Positions 1-10,924 of a stretch of 64,000 bases of DNA are shown here, one piece after another. Under the pieces are notes generated by a model. That model was given only the letters and a program-made list of their open reading frames with translations. It made no database searches and was not told the origin of the DNA. The position numbers and the translations under genes were made by a program. Numbering within the stretch: the stretch's first letter is position 1; the number at the start of each line of letters is the position of its first letter. The DNA is from Rhynchopus sp. YZ270_cl-10 (taxonomy: Eukaryota; Euglenozoa; Diplonemea; Diplonemida; Diplonemidae), in NCBI GenBank assembly GCA_964035575.1, contig OZ037908.1, positions 1,116,001 to 1,180,000 on the forward strand, read 5' to 3'.

Positions 1-12
1 ATGATGGTGTGG

Positions 13-57
13 CCCGCCCCTCGATTTAACCCACTTTTGGGCCATTCTTGAGCCGTG
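13..57. repeat. Dispersed repeat, second copy near 618-675
   Basis: The segment containing CTCGATTTAACCCACTTTTG, followed by GGGCCATTCTTG, recurs in direct orientation at about 618-675. An inverted, more diverged match (GTGGGTTAAATCATAGGGG) lies at about 1275-1300. The 618-1300 interval could therefore be a small inverted-repeat element, but the ends are not clear. Confidence 0.6.
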
Positions 58-93
58 TTTTTTTAGGTGTATTTTTTAATTTTTTTGCCCTTT

Positions 94-201
94 ACACAGT
101 ATACACAGTATACACAGTATACACAGTATACACAGTATACACAGTATACACAGTATACACAGTATACACAGTATACACAGTATACACAGTATACACAGTA
201 T
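94..201. repeat. 9-bp minisatellite, 12 copies
   Basis: Twelve perfect head-to-tail copies of ACACAGTAT. Because 9 is a multiple of three, the array is open in several frames (YTV or TQY repeats), but no flanking coding context supports translation. Confidence 0.95.
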
Positions 202-977
202 ACCGAAATTCGTCTTCGAGGTATGCGTAGGGGCGCCTTAACAAAGGAAAAAAGTCATTATCGGTCCCTCACGGTTTTTGGCTTCCCGAATATCGGGAAT
301 AAAGTGACCAGCTGGACCAACTGTGGCACAGCAGTTAACAGGCTCAACCCGATTATTCTGCCAGGGCACGCCATGTGCCCCCCCCCGAGGTGAACTGTCT
401 GGCTCCTTGAAGCCAAGGAGGACTCAAGGTCAATCGGTTTCCCCCTTAGGGTATCCCTTCCCAGAAAACCCCGATTTTAGCCACCGTGTTGTGAATTATT
501 CCTAACCGAAAGGTTCGGACCACCCCAAATTTCCCCTCCAGTCACTATGCAGAGGTGCCTCCGGGTCAGACCTAGCGTGAAAACCACCCCAAAAAAAACA
601 CCGGGTAACAAATTAAAAAAGGGACCCCCCCTCGATTTAACCCACTTTTGGGCCATTCTTGGGCCATTCTTGAGACACGCAAAACCAGAAATCGGGCCAC
701 ACCAAATGAGGTTTTAAAAAAAATTCTATCATTTCTTATTTTTATTGTTTGTGCTAGAGATGCAGTAGCGGAAAAGTCATATCGTATCCCCGTTAGCTGT
801 AACAGTGATTCAAGAACAAACAAATGGGAGGGGTTTAAAGAAAAACTCAGGTGAGTTTGGGAGTTTTTTTTTTTGCTCCGATGCTTTTTTCTTGGATTGT
901 TTTGTATTTCGCATTCAATATTATTTTGTCTTTGTTTGTGTAATATCCCCGTGTTGCACTCATCAATTTTTTTTAAG

Positions 978-1024
978 GTGACTAAGCACGAGAGTCTTAG
1001 GATCATCTTACAAACTTTTCTTTT
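978..1024 (+). repeat. Stem-loop repeat, copy 1
   Basis: GTGACTAAGCACGAGAG, then TCTTAGGATCATCTTACAAA and a T-rich tail, preceded by a T run and AAG. CTAAG pairs with CTTAG around a loop containing ACGAGAG. It belongs to the dispersed family described in the findings. Confidence 0.8.
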
Positions 1025-1345
1025 TTGTGCGTTGTTGTTTTTATCCTTATTTTTGTTTTTTGTTTTTTTTTGTCTTTTTTCAACTATGTTTTTTGTGTTC
1101 GTTCTTCCCAAGATGTGTCCTTTTTTGTGTGTACGCTGTTATTTTTTTCTCTAATCGTAGCTTTACCCTAAACCACGAAGGATATTAGCCCATGCAGCTT
1201 CAGCGCGGGGCGTGGTATTGTTTAGTCTGGTCTTAGGTGGGCTCTGTTCATGTTAAAGTGGTCGAAGAAACATCACAGTGGGTTAAATCATAGGGGGTGG
1301 TTAAGCACAACGGCGAGTTTTTGTATCTACCGTTGTAGGTACTTT

Positions 1346-1424
1346 GTGCTTTCATCCCGGATGGCTGGCATCGTACAGTGGGTCAGTCGGAGGTGCCTGC
1401 ATCAACAACTACAGTTTTTTTTTA
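1346..1424 (+). repeat. CATCCGGATG-type dispersed module, copy 1
   Basis: A module of about 70 bp with the order TTCATCC(C)GGATGGCTGG, CATCGTACAGTGGGTCAG, then GGTGCCTGCATCAACAAC. Other copies are at 2591-2630 (partial), 5681-5746 and 10475-10560. It usually lies a short distance from a stem-loop repeat. Confidence 0.75.
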
Positions 1425-1728
1425 CCATCACTGAAGTCAGTTTCTATTTATTTATTTTTTAAATACTTGCGTGACATCTTTCAACAGCGTTTTATTTATT
1501 TCCCCTTCCCCATTCTTTAATTGTTCCCCTCCCTGCCTTTTTTTTGTAAGTTTTGCTGTTTCCCGATTATTCCAAAAAAAAAAACCCCCCAATTTCATTA
1601 CCTATGCTAACTCCTTTAAGAAAGATAAGTAATTATCCTTCTATGTGGCCGTGCGTTTTGACGAAAAAAAAAAGGGAGAAGGAGCACTGCGTACACTCTA
1701 AAATGATTTTTTGACTTTGTGGTTTTTT

Positions 1729-1783
1729 CTTGTGGTTTGGTTTCACGGTTGGTAAACCAAACGGTGGCTTTCAAACCACAAGG
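1729..1783. other. Inverted repeat (hairpin)
   Basis: CTTGTGGTTT at the left and AAACCACAAG at the right are perfect 10-base arms around a 35-base middle that has its own GGTTT/AAACC pairing. Function unknown. Confidence 0.6.
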
Positions 1784-2590
1784 CATGCCGTGGGAGGTCA
1801 GTGATCACTCTTCGAGGCCACCAAGGGTTTTACCCCAAAAAAAAGTCAAGGAATTTACTTCACTGTCGTGTGTGTGTCCCCTCCCCAATAAGACGCTCTG
1901 TGCTGCAAACCATTTTACATTCTTCTCAACAAAAACTATTAAAAAAAACATTGGCGGCTGCACGAACCCATCTTCGGACAGGTGATGGTCGGAAAAAAAG
2001 TAAAAAATGAATTCACTGTGGTGTTGGGTGAAGTCGGTGATGTCGCCAAAAAAAATCTGGAAGTGGAGATTGCACAACCGAGGCAACTACACTAATCCAA
2101 TTTATCAACACAAAAAAAAACAAAAAAAAAACCCCCAAACGCATCGATATGTGGCTCGAACGGAGATTGTGGGATTTCCCCTGCCCCTTTTGTCCCATAT
2201 TTTAGACTTTTTTTTTTCTCAATATCCACCTGATTTTACCCCCAAAGCAATGTGTGTGGAAAACAGCAACAAAAAAACAACTAATTGCCACAAAAACTAG
2301 ACAGGGTATGCTGTAGAAAACCCACGCGCCCGATGTTCGAACACCACCGCATCCTGAACGCTTTGGGGTGGCGGCTGATGTGATGCGCCTGGTGTGATCG
2401 ATGAAAATTTTCTGTTCCTTCAGCACTGCTCTTTCCAATGAGTGGCCGACTACAAGCTGGAACAACGCCGAGACATCCGCCTCTACAAACATCGAGCAAA
2501 TGGTTATCGAGCCTCCCTTAGAGGGCAGATCACACCCTGTTTTTTCCCCCTCCCCGTACCCGATAGCAATTGCTCGTTTTTTTTTTTTTT

Positions 2591-2630
2591 GTGCTTTCAT
2601 CCAGTGGCTGGCATCGTACGTCAGTAGTGC
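2591..2630 (+). repeat. CATCCGGATG-type module, partial copy
   Basis: GTGCTTTCATCCAGTGGCTGG followed by CATCGTACGTCAGTAG matches the 5' half of the module at 1346-1424. The 3' half is diverged or missing. Confidence 0.6.
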
Positions 2631-3060
2631 ATCATTACCAATTCTCTTGTCCCCCACGCCAGGCTTGATAACCCCCCACCCGGATGTTTTTTTGCGAACC
2701 ATTTTCTCAACCCCCTCTAAAAATCAACCGCGAGGACGTTACACGCGCGGGTCAGAGGTGATCCGAGTGTGGTTGCAAAACACCGGTGGTTCTAACCTTA
2801 TTCAGTTCTTGATTTTTTTTATTTATTTTTTTTTTTTTTTGTTTTGCCTTTTTGAACTCCATGGCTTACGGGAGTATCTTTCCAAAGAGTTGTTGTGTTG
2901 CGAAAATTTAAAAGAGATCTCCCGCAAGCTGTGCCTTTTGAACAATTTGTAAAAATTATTTTAAAAGAAAACGCATCTATCAAATACTTCGATGCCTGCC
3001 AGGTCTAGAGCCCTCAGGCTTTTTTTTTCCCCTCATTTTTTTTTTGACGTTCTTTTTGAG

Positions 3061-3100
3061 ATGTGCCTGAGAGTCACATTCAGCTTTCAAGTTTTTCTTT
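3061..3100 (+). repeat. Stem-loop repeat, variant copy
   Basis: TGTG and CACA pair around CCTGAGAGT, followed by TTCAGCTTTCAAG and a T-rich tail. This is the GTGC/GCAC-stem version of the stem-loop family. Confidence 0.6.
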
Positions 3101-3437
3101 TTTCTTTTTTCTTTTTTCAAAGGCCAAGTGAAATTGGCCAAATCGTATCGCCTCACTCTACAGAAAAAAAACAGAACCCTCCCCTAGTTGGTGTTACCGA
3201 ACAACTGTCGAGGACATATGTCAAGGACGTGTCAATATGGGACCCCCTCATCACCACTAGTGTCTGTAGTTGTCATTCCTCCCATTTGCTGCGATATCCT
3301 TAAAAAAAGGGCACATCCCTCAGTTGGGGTTTATGTGCCCAAATACCCCAAAAAAATATTATTTTCGTTGACACCCCAGTTTTCAATTCAGAGGATTAAT
3401 ATCCCCAATGAAAGAGCCTGTACTTTGAAAAAAAAAA

Positions 3438-5584
3438 GGGGAATAGTCAGTTATACCCTACCCTTTTTTTGAAATGGTCAGAGATACCCGAAAATAAGTT
3501 CAGATATACCCGAAAACCAGAAATAGGGCATAACTGACTATATCTGAACTTATTTTCGGGTATTTGAACTTATTTTCGGGTATCTCTGAACTTATTTGGG
3601 GTACCCACTTATTTGGGGGTACCCCCTTTGATTTTTTGCCCAGTGGGTGAGTGACCCACCATGAGGGAATGCGACAGCAGAGACAGTATTGAAGCAGCAT
3701 GGTATGATTTTCACCCCTCTACCCCACACACAGTTACTTTTAGTGGGGGTAAATACCCGCAAACCCGCAAACCCTTATACATGGTCCCTCGCTTCGCTTG
3801 GGAACCATTAGTGCAGCAGGAAACTCTCTGTAGCGTGAAAAAAGGCTACCTTATTTCGCGGAAATACATAGTTATTACCACTTTTTTCATTAACCCCACC
3901 CTTCCCGACTACTGCGTTTGTACACCATACTTAATCACACCCCACATTTACACTCATCACAGGATCGTGAAATCTGAACTGCATCCGTGATTTACGATGA
4001 GCGCCGCTCTCCGACATTCAACAACTCAAAATACAAGGCTTCACCCAAATCAATCTATTCTAGATTTGTTTGTGGACGAAGACCTGGGGGTGGGAACACT
4101 TTGTCAGTCACTGCTATAGCCATTAACCCAGGGAGCATAGCTAGTGCAAGAAATTCGACTTTGGAAACCTTCCGGAAAGTCTGTCCTCTGCTTACGGAGG
4201 ACGAGGCACAAGAAAATATTGCGTTCCCCCAGAAAACCAGTGCACATTTCACACTCCTTGTGGGTGGTCTTGTTGCCTTTTTTGTCAAGTAATTTTGGCC
4301 CAGGCATGCTCTCGAAGCATGACAATTTAGTGTGTATGGGGCAGGGTGTTGTTTTGTTCTGAATTCTCTTTGTTATAACATCTAAGTCAATCGCGGGTGG
4401 TGGTTTGTGTAGCGTGAGGCACTCTTTTTAGCAAACTTCCTGCGGCTGCTAAAGTGTTATTTCTTCGGATTTAACAACGTACAGCGTAACATAGTGGTTT
4501 CGCCTGGTCGACACAACCTTTGATAGATACGGGATAACCAACCCCCTTCGACCCCTCGTGGGTTCACTGAACAAGCCCTAGTGGTAGTTAAACGCGATTG
4601 ACATTTACATTCCTAGAGATGAAAGAACAAGATAACACTTCTGTACCCGCGCATCAAAATTGTGGAAAACTTTGCACCCCAAACACCCTCAACAACGCCC
4701 GCCAAAAGGCGCCCCTTGTTGCTGGGAGTTGGTTCTCATGATACCTGCACAGTGGGCATTCCTCTGAGTCCAACGCATGTTTGGCCTGTCTGCGGCGTTG
4801 TACTTCAGGTGCACGAAGACAGGGTCTGGTGGTAAATTTTGCGTAGTACTGCGACGTGGTACTGCGTGGGTCTGGGAACCTGGGTACCTGGGTACAGGAA
4901 ATTTGTTGTGGAAGACATCAACCACCATGCATTGAGGAGGGTAAGACAGTGGTCGCAGTTTCTACCTGATAGCATTACAACATTTAACTTCTCCACGGGG
5001 GTCTTGGGCCGTTCACTCGGTTCTACCTTGACTACCGGAAGATATTCTTGAGGCCTTTCTGGTCTCTAGAATATCCGGTCTTCCCGAACGGAGGCACACT
5101 TTGTGTGTTACTACGACCTGGCAATTTCCAGCAGTAGGTTAAGTAATCTTTCTTGTAAATTGTTGGAACATTATCTCCTCAGTGCATGAATGCCCCACGT
5201 GACTGGACACTTTTGTGTTTGTCAGGTGGAGCTGTGGTTGCTCTTTCACGACTTTTTTCCTGTTCCTGGGTACCTGTTCCTGGACCTGGGTACCTGGGTA
5301 TCTGGGTATCTGGGTATACCCGAAAACCAACTTTTTTGGGGTACCCGAAAAAAGTTGGCGATATGGTCAGACATGCCCGAAAATAAGTTGAGAAATGGTC
5401 AGAGATACCCGAAATACCCGAAAATAAGTTCAGATATTGGTCAGTTATGCCCTATTTTTGAAAATGGGGCATCTCTGACCAATATCTGAACTTATTTTCG
5501 GGTATCTCTGACCAATATCTGAACTTATTTTCGGGTATCTCTGACCATTTCAAAAAAAGGGTAGGGCATAACTGACTATTCCCC
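3438..5584. mobile_element. Mutator-like TIR element A, non-autonomous
   Basis: The termini are inverted repeats: GGGGAATAGTCAGTTAT at the left and the complement of ATAACTGACTATTCCCC at the right. Each arm continues with CCCTACCC and tandem or inverted copies of a sub-repeat (TACCCGAAAATAAGTTCAGA), about 180-260 bp per arm. Ten A residues flank each end, which fits a 9-10 bp target duplication but is uninformative because A runs are common. The element at 50304-52222 has related ends and a clear 9-bp duplication, so the family is assigned as Mutator-like. The core (about 3930-5300) has no intact transposase; the longest open frames are about 100 codons. The same core recurs inverted at about 32000-33365. 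Confidence 0.75.
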
Positions 5585-6882
5585 AAAAAAAAAACACAAT
5601 ATTTTTTTCTCGCTCTTTTTTTTTTCAGTTCTTTTACTTTACTTATCAATGTCTTCTTTTTGTATTTACTTTCTTTTTTTGTGCTTGCATCCGGATGGCT
5701 GGCATCGTACGTTGGTCCATCGGAGTGCCTGCATGAGCAACTCTTCTTTCATTCGATGTGTGTGCACGAGAGGCATATCCATCTTTCAAGTTTTCATTAT
5801 TTTTTTAAGTTCAATGCTGAGAACCACAAACGCATTGAGCAATGCTCCCTCCACCCCCCTAGTAGGTCCCCCCCTACCCCACCCCTTTTTACGTAAATAA
5901 TACCGACACGATTTTTGTCCGTATAGTAAATGTAAAAAATTCAAAAAGGTAACCATCAGGTCCCAACTGAGAAGCTTCAAACAGGAGCGGTGATCAGGTC
6001 GAAATCTACAGTGTATTTCAGCAGGTGAAAAAAAAAAAAAGACTTCGTTTTTTTTCTGACTACTTTTTCAAAACCAAAAATGTAACAATTTATATTAAAC
6101 ATGGCCAGAAGTGTACACAACAGCTTTCATTTTTGCGCTGAATTTTTTTTTGTTTTAAGTTATTCATCCCGCATCCCATCCGAAAAGGTCGGTGCTGACG
6201 GATGAGCGGGTGTGTGATATCAACTTCAATGCGACTGACTCTCGACCAGACCACTGTCAACTACGGAGCGTAGTGGACACTGTCCGTGCCTTGGTTGCCT
6301 TTTGGTGCCTTTGGTACCGCAAAAATCCCCCCCTTTTTTTTTTGTGGTACCAAACGACAGCACAGCCTCCACAAGACCCACTCCCTAACCAAGAACTCGA
6401 AGAAAAAAGAGGGAACCGCTCCAACTATTGATGTCGCATACCCTCAGCGATATCAATTTGCCATATTTTTTTTATTTTTTGCTTTTTTTTTTTTACGTTT
6501 TTCTTTCTTTTTCTTCCCCCTTTTTATATCAAAGGGGTAGACGCATAGGAGAAGTTAACTTTCTCTTCTTTAATTTCAAAGATTACGAAACCAATTTGTC
6601 CCTTTTTATTGGATGCATGATTGAAGTACACTGTCACGAGAGGGCTTTGTATTCTCTATCGAGTCAACTTATTTTTAGAACACAATCTGACGCTGCTTAC
6701 AGTTTTCCTGTAAGCAGGTACACGGCCAGAAAATCCCAAATGCAACACTCTGGGGGGTTCGACACCCAGAGAGTTTGCACTATCAACTTCACTTTTTTTT
6801 TTTTGTATTTTTGTGCTCAGTGAAATATATTATTCATCGTTGCAAGCGTTTTTTTTCATTTCTACTATTTCTTCCCATGCTA
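5585..6882. other. Spacer with dispersed repeats, no gene
   Basis: AT-rich spacer with long T runs. Apart from the module at 5681-5800, I see only a copy of the ACGAGAGGGCTTTGTATT motif (about 6637-6665; others near 10840 and 31020). No supported coding region. Confidence 0.6.
5681..5800 (+). repeat. Composite: CATCCGGATG module plus stem-loop
   Basis: The 5681-5746 part matches the module at 1346-1424. After a pyrimidine-rich stretch comes a stem-loop copy (5761-5777) with TGTGC pairing to GCATA (one G-U pair) around ACGAGAG, then CCATCTTTCAAG and a T-rich tail. Confidence 0.75.
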
Positions 6883-9800
6883 CACGGTGGAGTCTACCCG
6901 GGGGGGAGTTACTCTTTGGGGGGGACTTAAAGGGGGACTCAAAGAGTCCCCCTAGGGGGACTATAGAGTCCCCCTAGGGGGACTATGTAGTCCACCTAGG
7001 GGGACTATAGTCCCCCTAGGTGGACTCTTTTGGTGGGTTCTTGTGGGTTGTGGGGGCTGGTGCTGACAGGTATGTACGCACCAGGGGGGTGGTGAGGGTC
7101 CCAGATGGGGCCCAGGGAGGTAAAAGGTCATGTTATGCATATCATTGCACAGTTTATACAGTGCAAACTGTTGTTTGCTATTAGATGCGATGCAATGACA
7201 GAGTCTTGTCGCTTATTTCCTTTCAGTCCTCAGTTGTTAACGCCTGATGTGGTTTGCATGTTTGAAATGTATAGCTATGAGAGCAGCTGCGCACGGGAGA
7301 CGTGCCGAGAGAAGGAGCCGTCGCCATACTGGATAAGGCGACGGCCTACAACCATCCAGACCCACCCCAACTCCAGGGATGGACCCTCGGTCGCTGTCGT
7401 GATGATGGAGTCCCTCTACGGCAGCAGCCCCTCCTGGGCCTCCCCCCACCAGCACCTTCATCATGTGCGCCAGGCAGGCACCTACATCGCCATATATACA
7501 GTCGCTCTCCGCACTCCACTCCAACATACTCAGGTCGATGCACCTGGGTGGCTACACCACAGATGATGCGAGCGGTGTTAAAGGACGCTAGCGACCACCC
7601 CGCCTGGCAGAAGACCCCCGAGAAGACCGCACGCAAATGGCTTGCGAAAGCACATCGTGGATACCTCCGTGACTGCAGCACGCGATTGCAAGAACACCCG
7701 CCTGCTGACGCGACTGCTCGTGGAGGTGCACCCCGACACCGACCTCCGTCGCGTATCGGGCATCGACGGCGTGCTGAGGATGAGGCCGCAGGCAAGCCTC
7801 ACGCGAGAGGGTGGTGTGGCTGAAGCCGGAGCACAGCCTCAAGGCTCGTGAAGCAGCATTGCTGCATCACAGGAGGGTGATGATCGCCTCACCCAAATAT
7901 TTTGGGCTTGTCGTACGCCCCGTCCAGGAACGCAGCGCATGCGCCACCAGAAGTCGCTCCTTATGCGGGCCCAAAGACCACCCAACCGCGGACTTTGTCG
8001 CCGCACTCAACAACAGCGGCCTCGCGTGCGCAACGCAGACCGTGCCGAGCACTGGGAAGACCTGGTGCGTTAAGTTAACATCATGACACCCGTCCCCAAA
8101 GACGCATGTGTCATCAAGGGAAGCCGGTGATGGCTTGCCAGGCCCAGCCTGGTCACCGATTCAGAAGCAGGAAGAGGGCGGGCCCGGCCACACCCGACAG
8201 CGCCAAGCCTGAGGCGAAACGGCAATGCAAGCCGAAAAAAAGGGGGCAAAAGAAATAGTAGGATCGGTAGGTAAGTAAAGTTGCTTCGTTCATTGCACAA
8301 ACAAAATAGCAGCAACACGACCACTGCAGCCGAGGGAGAGGAGTCGAGGGAGGAGCTGCAGAGGCAGAACCTCGACCTTCTGCGACAGCTGGTGGAACTG
8401 AAGCAGCAGATAGCGTGACGGCACAGCTCACCGTCACCACCAACCAAGACACTGCGATGACAGCAAAGACCCCTTCTCAAGAGTTCTCTGCCACCTCCAC
8501 AACTGGGATACACTCCACGCTCCCTAACCCCGGACCCAAACCCCTCAAGTGTCTCTCCGACAACATCAACGGATTGACACAAGCGACACGAGCAGAAGCT
8601 GACGTGCCGTCTGCAGGACACGGCGTTTGATGCAGGGGTGCAGGTTGTGCTTGCCCGCCGCTTTGCCGACATCAAGTGTCCTGCTCAGTACAGTGTAACG
8701 CATACGGGAGACAACGGGTCACTGTCGCGTTGTGGAACGCTCTGCATCTATAGTAGCAGGCGTGGGCATGTTGGCGGCTTCGACACAGAAACCTACGAGC
8801 CTGTCTTCTCATTTGATTGATGCGGACAATTATGTGTACGGTGCGCCTGCCACCTCTCAGTGCAAGACACGCTGCTACCTGCCTTGTGGGGATTGCTCTT
8901 CTCAAGGTTGCACTTCCGGGTGGGGAGGTGGTCCGCAAAGTCGACTGCGCTTCGTGGACCTTGTTCTCCTGTGGCAGTGTTGTTGTCTCGTATGGCAAAG
9001 ACGGCGTCTCTGTGTATGACGAAGACCTGACGTTGCTCTGCTCTCTCTCGCACGAAGAGTGTGTTACTCTACTGCTCGCCCAAAAAGAGTACGACGTTGT
9101 CTGCCTTAAGGAACTCAAAGCGAGCCAGACAGGCGACATTGGCTTCGACGTATACATTATGTATGATACAAACGCATGCGTATCCAAAAGCGTGCGAAGG
9201 GGGCGACGGCATCGGGAGGCGGCATCGCGATCTACGTCCGCACCACACGCACATACAAACACATCTTCACTTCTCCAGAGAGCAGCGTGACGGAGAGACT
9301 CGCCTTCGAAGTGGAAGGTGTGCGATTCTGCAATATGCACAGGCCAAGTGCGGCAGGCCTGCACAAAAATGACACACTACGTGCCGATGGCAACGTTTCA
9401 GAACTGCCCACACAAGGGAAGGTGGTGGTTGCGGGGACGTGAACGCGCACCACCGATCCTGGGCACACTGCACTACAAGACGCTATGCCACTGCACAAAA
9501 AAGGGAAAGACATGACTGACCCTCGTCGTACCGCCCGATCTCCCTTACCGGCAGTGTGTCGAAGGTGATGGAGAAACTGGTGAGGCGACGCATGCACCAA
9601 CTGATGAGCCAGCCAGACTCTTCAGTGAACAACCTCCACTCAGCTTAGGACGAGCCACCCTCGTGCTCCACCGGAAGGCAGCAAAGGTGATCACCGGTGC
9701 GACTACATGTCGCACGGTCAGGACGTGTTGTGGGAGGCACCGCAGACCACAGCGTACCACCAACGACTACGAGAAGTTTGTAGGACTGCCCGGATCGCTT

Positions 9801-10256
9801 GGGCATGCTGTGTTTAACAAACTAAACCAGACATTTTCATAGTTCATGAAATGCTAGAGACATACATCTTAGGTACGTACGTAATACGCGGTAAATAGGT
9901 AGCAAAAATAATAAAATACATAGTGAACTGAGGACTGAAAGGAAATAAGCAACAAGACTCTGTCATTGCATCGCATCTAATAGCAAACAACAGTTTGCAC
10001 TGTATAAACTGTGCAATGATATGCATAACATGACCTTTTACCTCCCCGGGCCCCATCTGGGACCCTCACCACCCCCCTGGTGTGTACATACCTGTCAGCA
10101 CCAGCCCCCACAACCCACAAGAACCCACCAAAAGAGTCCACCTAGGGGGACTATAGTCCCCCTAGGTGGACTACATAGTCCCCCTAGGGGGACTATGGAG
10201 TCCCCCTAATCCGACACCCCAAAAGAGTAACTCCCCCCCGGGTAGACTCCACCGTG
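6883..10256. mobile_element. Inverted-repeat element with arms of about 350 bp
   Basis: The left arm (6883 to about 7237) and right arm (about 9912-10256) are close inverted copies. Termini are CACGGTGGAGTCTACCC and its complement, flanked on both sides by TA, which may be the target duplication. Each arm carries palindromic sub-repeats of CCTAGGGGGACTATAG and then a shared unique stretch ending CTTTCAGTCCTCAGTT. Between the arms lies GC-rich LINE debris. The arms may be a TIR (Tc1/mariner-like or other TA-target) element into which a LINE inserted, or an inverted duplication around it. No DDE transposase is seen. Confidence 0.7.
7240..9790 (+). mobile_element. Decayed ingi/L1Tc-like LINE, RT core missing
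   Basis: Pieces in different forward frames follow the order of an APE-type LINE. A coiled-coil end of a possible ORF1 (EELQRQNLDLLRQLVELKQQ) lies at about 8335-8417. Endonuclease pieces follow: LSDNINGL near 8550, QKEYDVVCLKELKA near 9080, SGGGIAIYVRTTRTYKH near 9212, and DVNAHHRSW near 9440. A reverse-transcriptase start (SYRPISLTGSVSKVMEKLV) is near 9522, and an RNase H/C-terminal-like piece (KAAKVITGATTCRTVR) is near 9675. Almost all of the RT palm is absent between the last two, so it is internally deleted, and frames shift repeatedly. GC content contrasts sharply with the flanks. The 7240-8300 part is probably ORF1/5' sequence but is not recognised. Confidence 0.75.
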
Positions 10257-10307
10257 TATCAATTTGATTGCATATGATGCAAATACTATTTTACTCTCTC
10301 TCTCTAG

Positions 10308-10924
10308 GTGACGAAGCAGCGGGGAGGCTTTAGGTTCACCTTTACAAACCTTTTTTTTTTTCTCTCTTTTTATTTTTGTGTGCTTTTCTTCTTCAAAATT
10401 GGTTCAGTTTTTTTTTTTCTTCAGTTCGTTTCTCGATTTATTTTATGTTTTTTTTTGGCCGCACAGTACTTTTTCCTTTTCATCCGGATGGCTGGATAAT
10501 CATCGTACAGTGGGTCAATCGGACTCCGATTCGGAGTGTACCTGCATCCACAACTACTCTTTTTTTTTCAGGTGACTAAGCACGAGAGTTTACAAAAAAA
10601 AACCAAAAACAAAACGAAAAGGATCCAAAAATACAACAAAAAAGATTAATGAATAACCAATGTTCAAAACGTTAAGTAATCTAATCAGACTAAATCACGA
10701 GAGGCTTAGCTTCATCTTCCCAAAACTTTTCGGATTATTTCCCTTTTTTTTTCAGATGTAAACCACGAAATGGATTGTAGGACTACATGGTTAGGTGTCC
10801 ACCCCCCGGTACAGCCGGTCACTGTACCAAGGTACACTGTTTACGAGAGGGCTTTGTATTTCAAGTCAACTTTTTTTTTTTGGTGACTAAGCACCAGAGG
10901 CTTAGGTTCATCTTACAAACTTTT
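10308..10924 (+). repeat. Cluster of four stem-loop repeats and one module
   Basis: Stem-loop copies lie at 10308-10350 (diverged), 10571-10594 (3' truncated), 10689-10720 and 10883-10924 (CTAAGC/GCTTAG stem, loop ACCAGAG). The CATCCGGATG module is at 10475-10560. Several copies follow a run of pyrimidines ending in CAG or TAG. At 10757-10870 there is another module, GTAAACCACGAAATGGA through ACGAGAGGGCTTTG, which recurs at 30961-31045. Confidence 0.75.

Larger units (their letters stand above)
1..3437. other. Gene-free, homopolymer-rich repeat region
   Basis: No reading frame here looks like a protein. The longer open frames (for example 572-1111 minus and 2202-2702 minus) are low-complexity K/N or F-rich stretches crossing A/T runs. 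The region is made of T and A runs interrupted by copies of short dispersed modules (listed separately) and a minisatellite. Confidence 0.7.

Noticed and set aside
94-201. CRISPR-like array
   Set aside because: Direct 9-bp units with no spacers; a minisatellite in eukaryotic-type DNA.
978-1024. Spliced-leader RNA gene in the stem-loop repeats
   Set aside because: The sequence does not match leader RNAs I know from euglenids, diplonemids or kinetoplastids, has no clear Sm site, and copies are scattered, not tandem.
572-1111. 179-codon Lys/Asn-rich minus-strand frame
   Set aside because: It is the complement of T runs and overlaps a stem-loop repeat copy.
2300-2400. tRNA gene around a GTTCGAAC word
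   Set aside because: The arms around the word do not pair as a T-stem and no A-box is at the right distance.
4104-4325. piggyBac-like zinc ribbon in the core of elements A, B and D
   Set aside because: A phrase GNKTTHKECEMC with nearby Cys looked suggestive, but spacing differs among copies, no TTAA duplication is present, and the 9-bp duplication of element D points to Mutator-like.
6883-10256. LTR retrotransposon
   Set aside because: The ~350-bp end copies are inverted, not direct, and the internal motifs are those of a non-LTR element.
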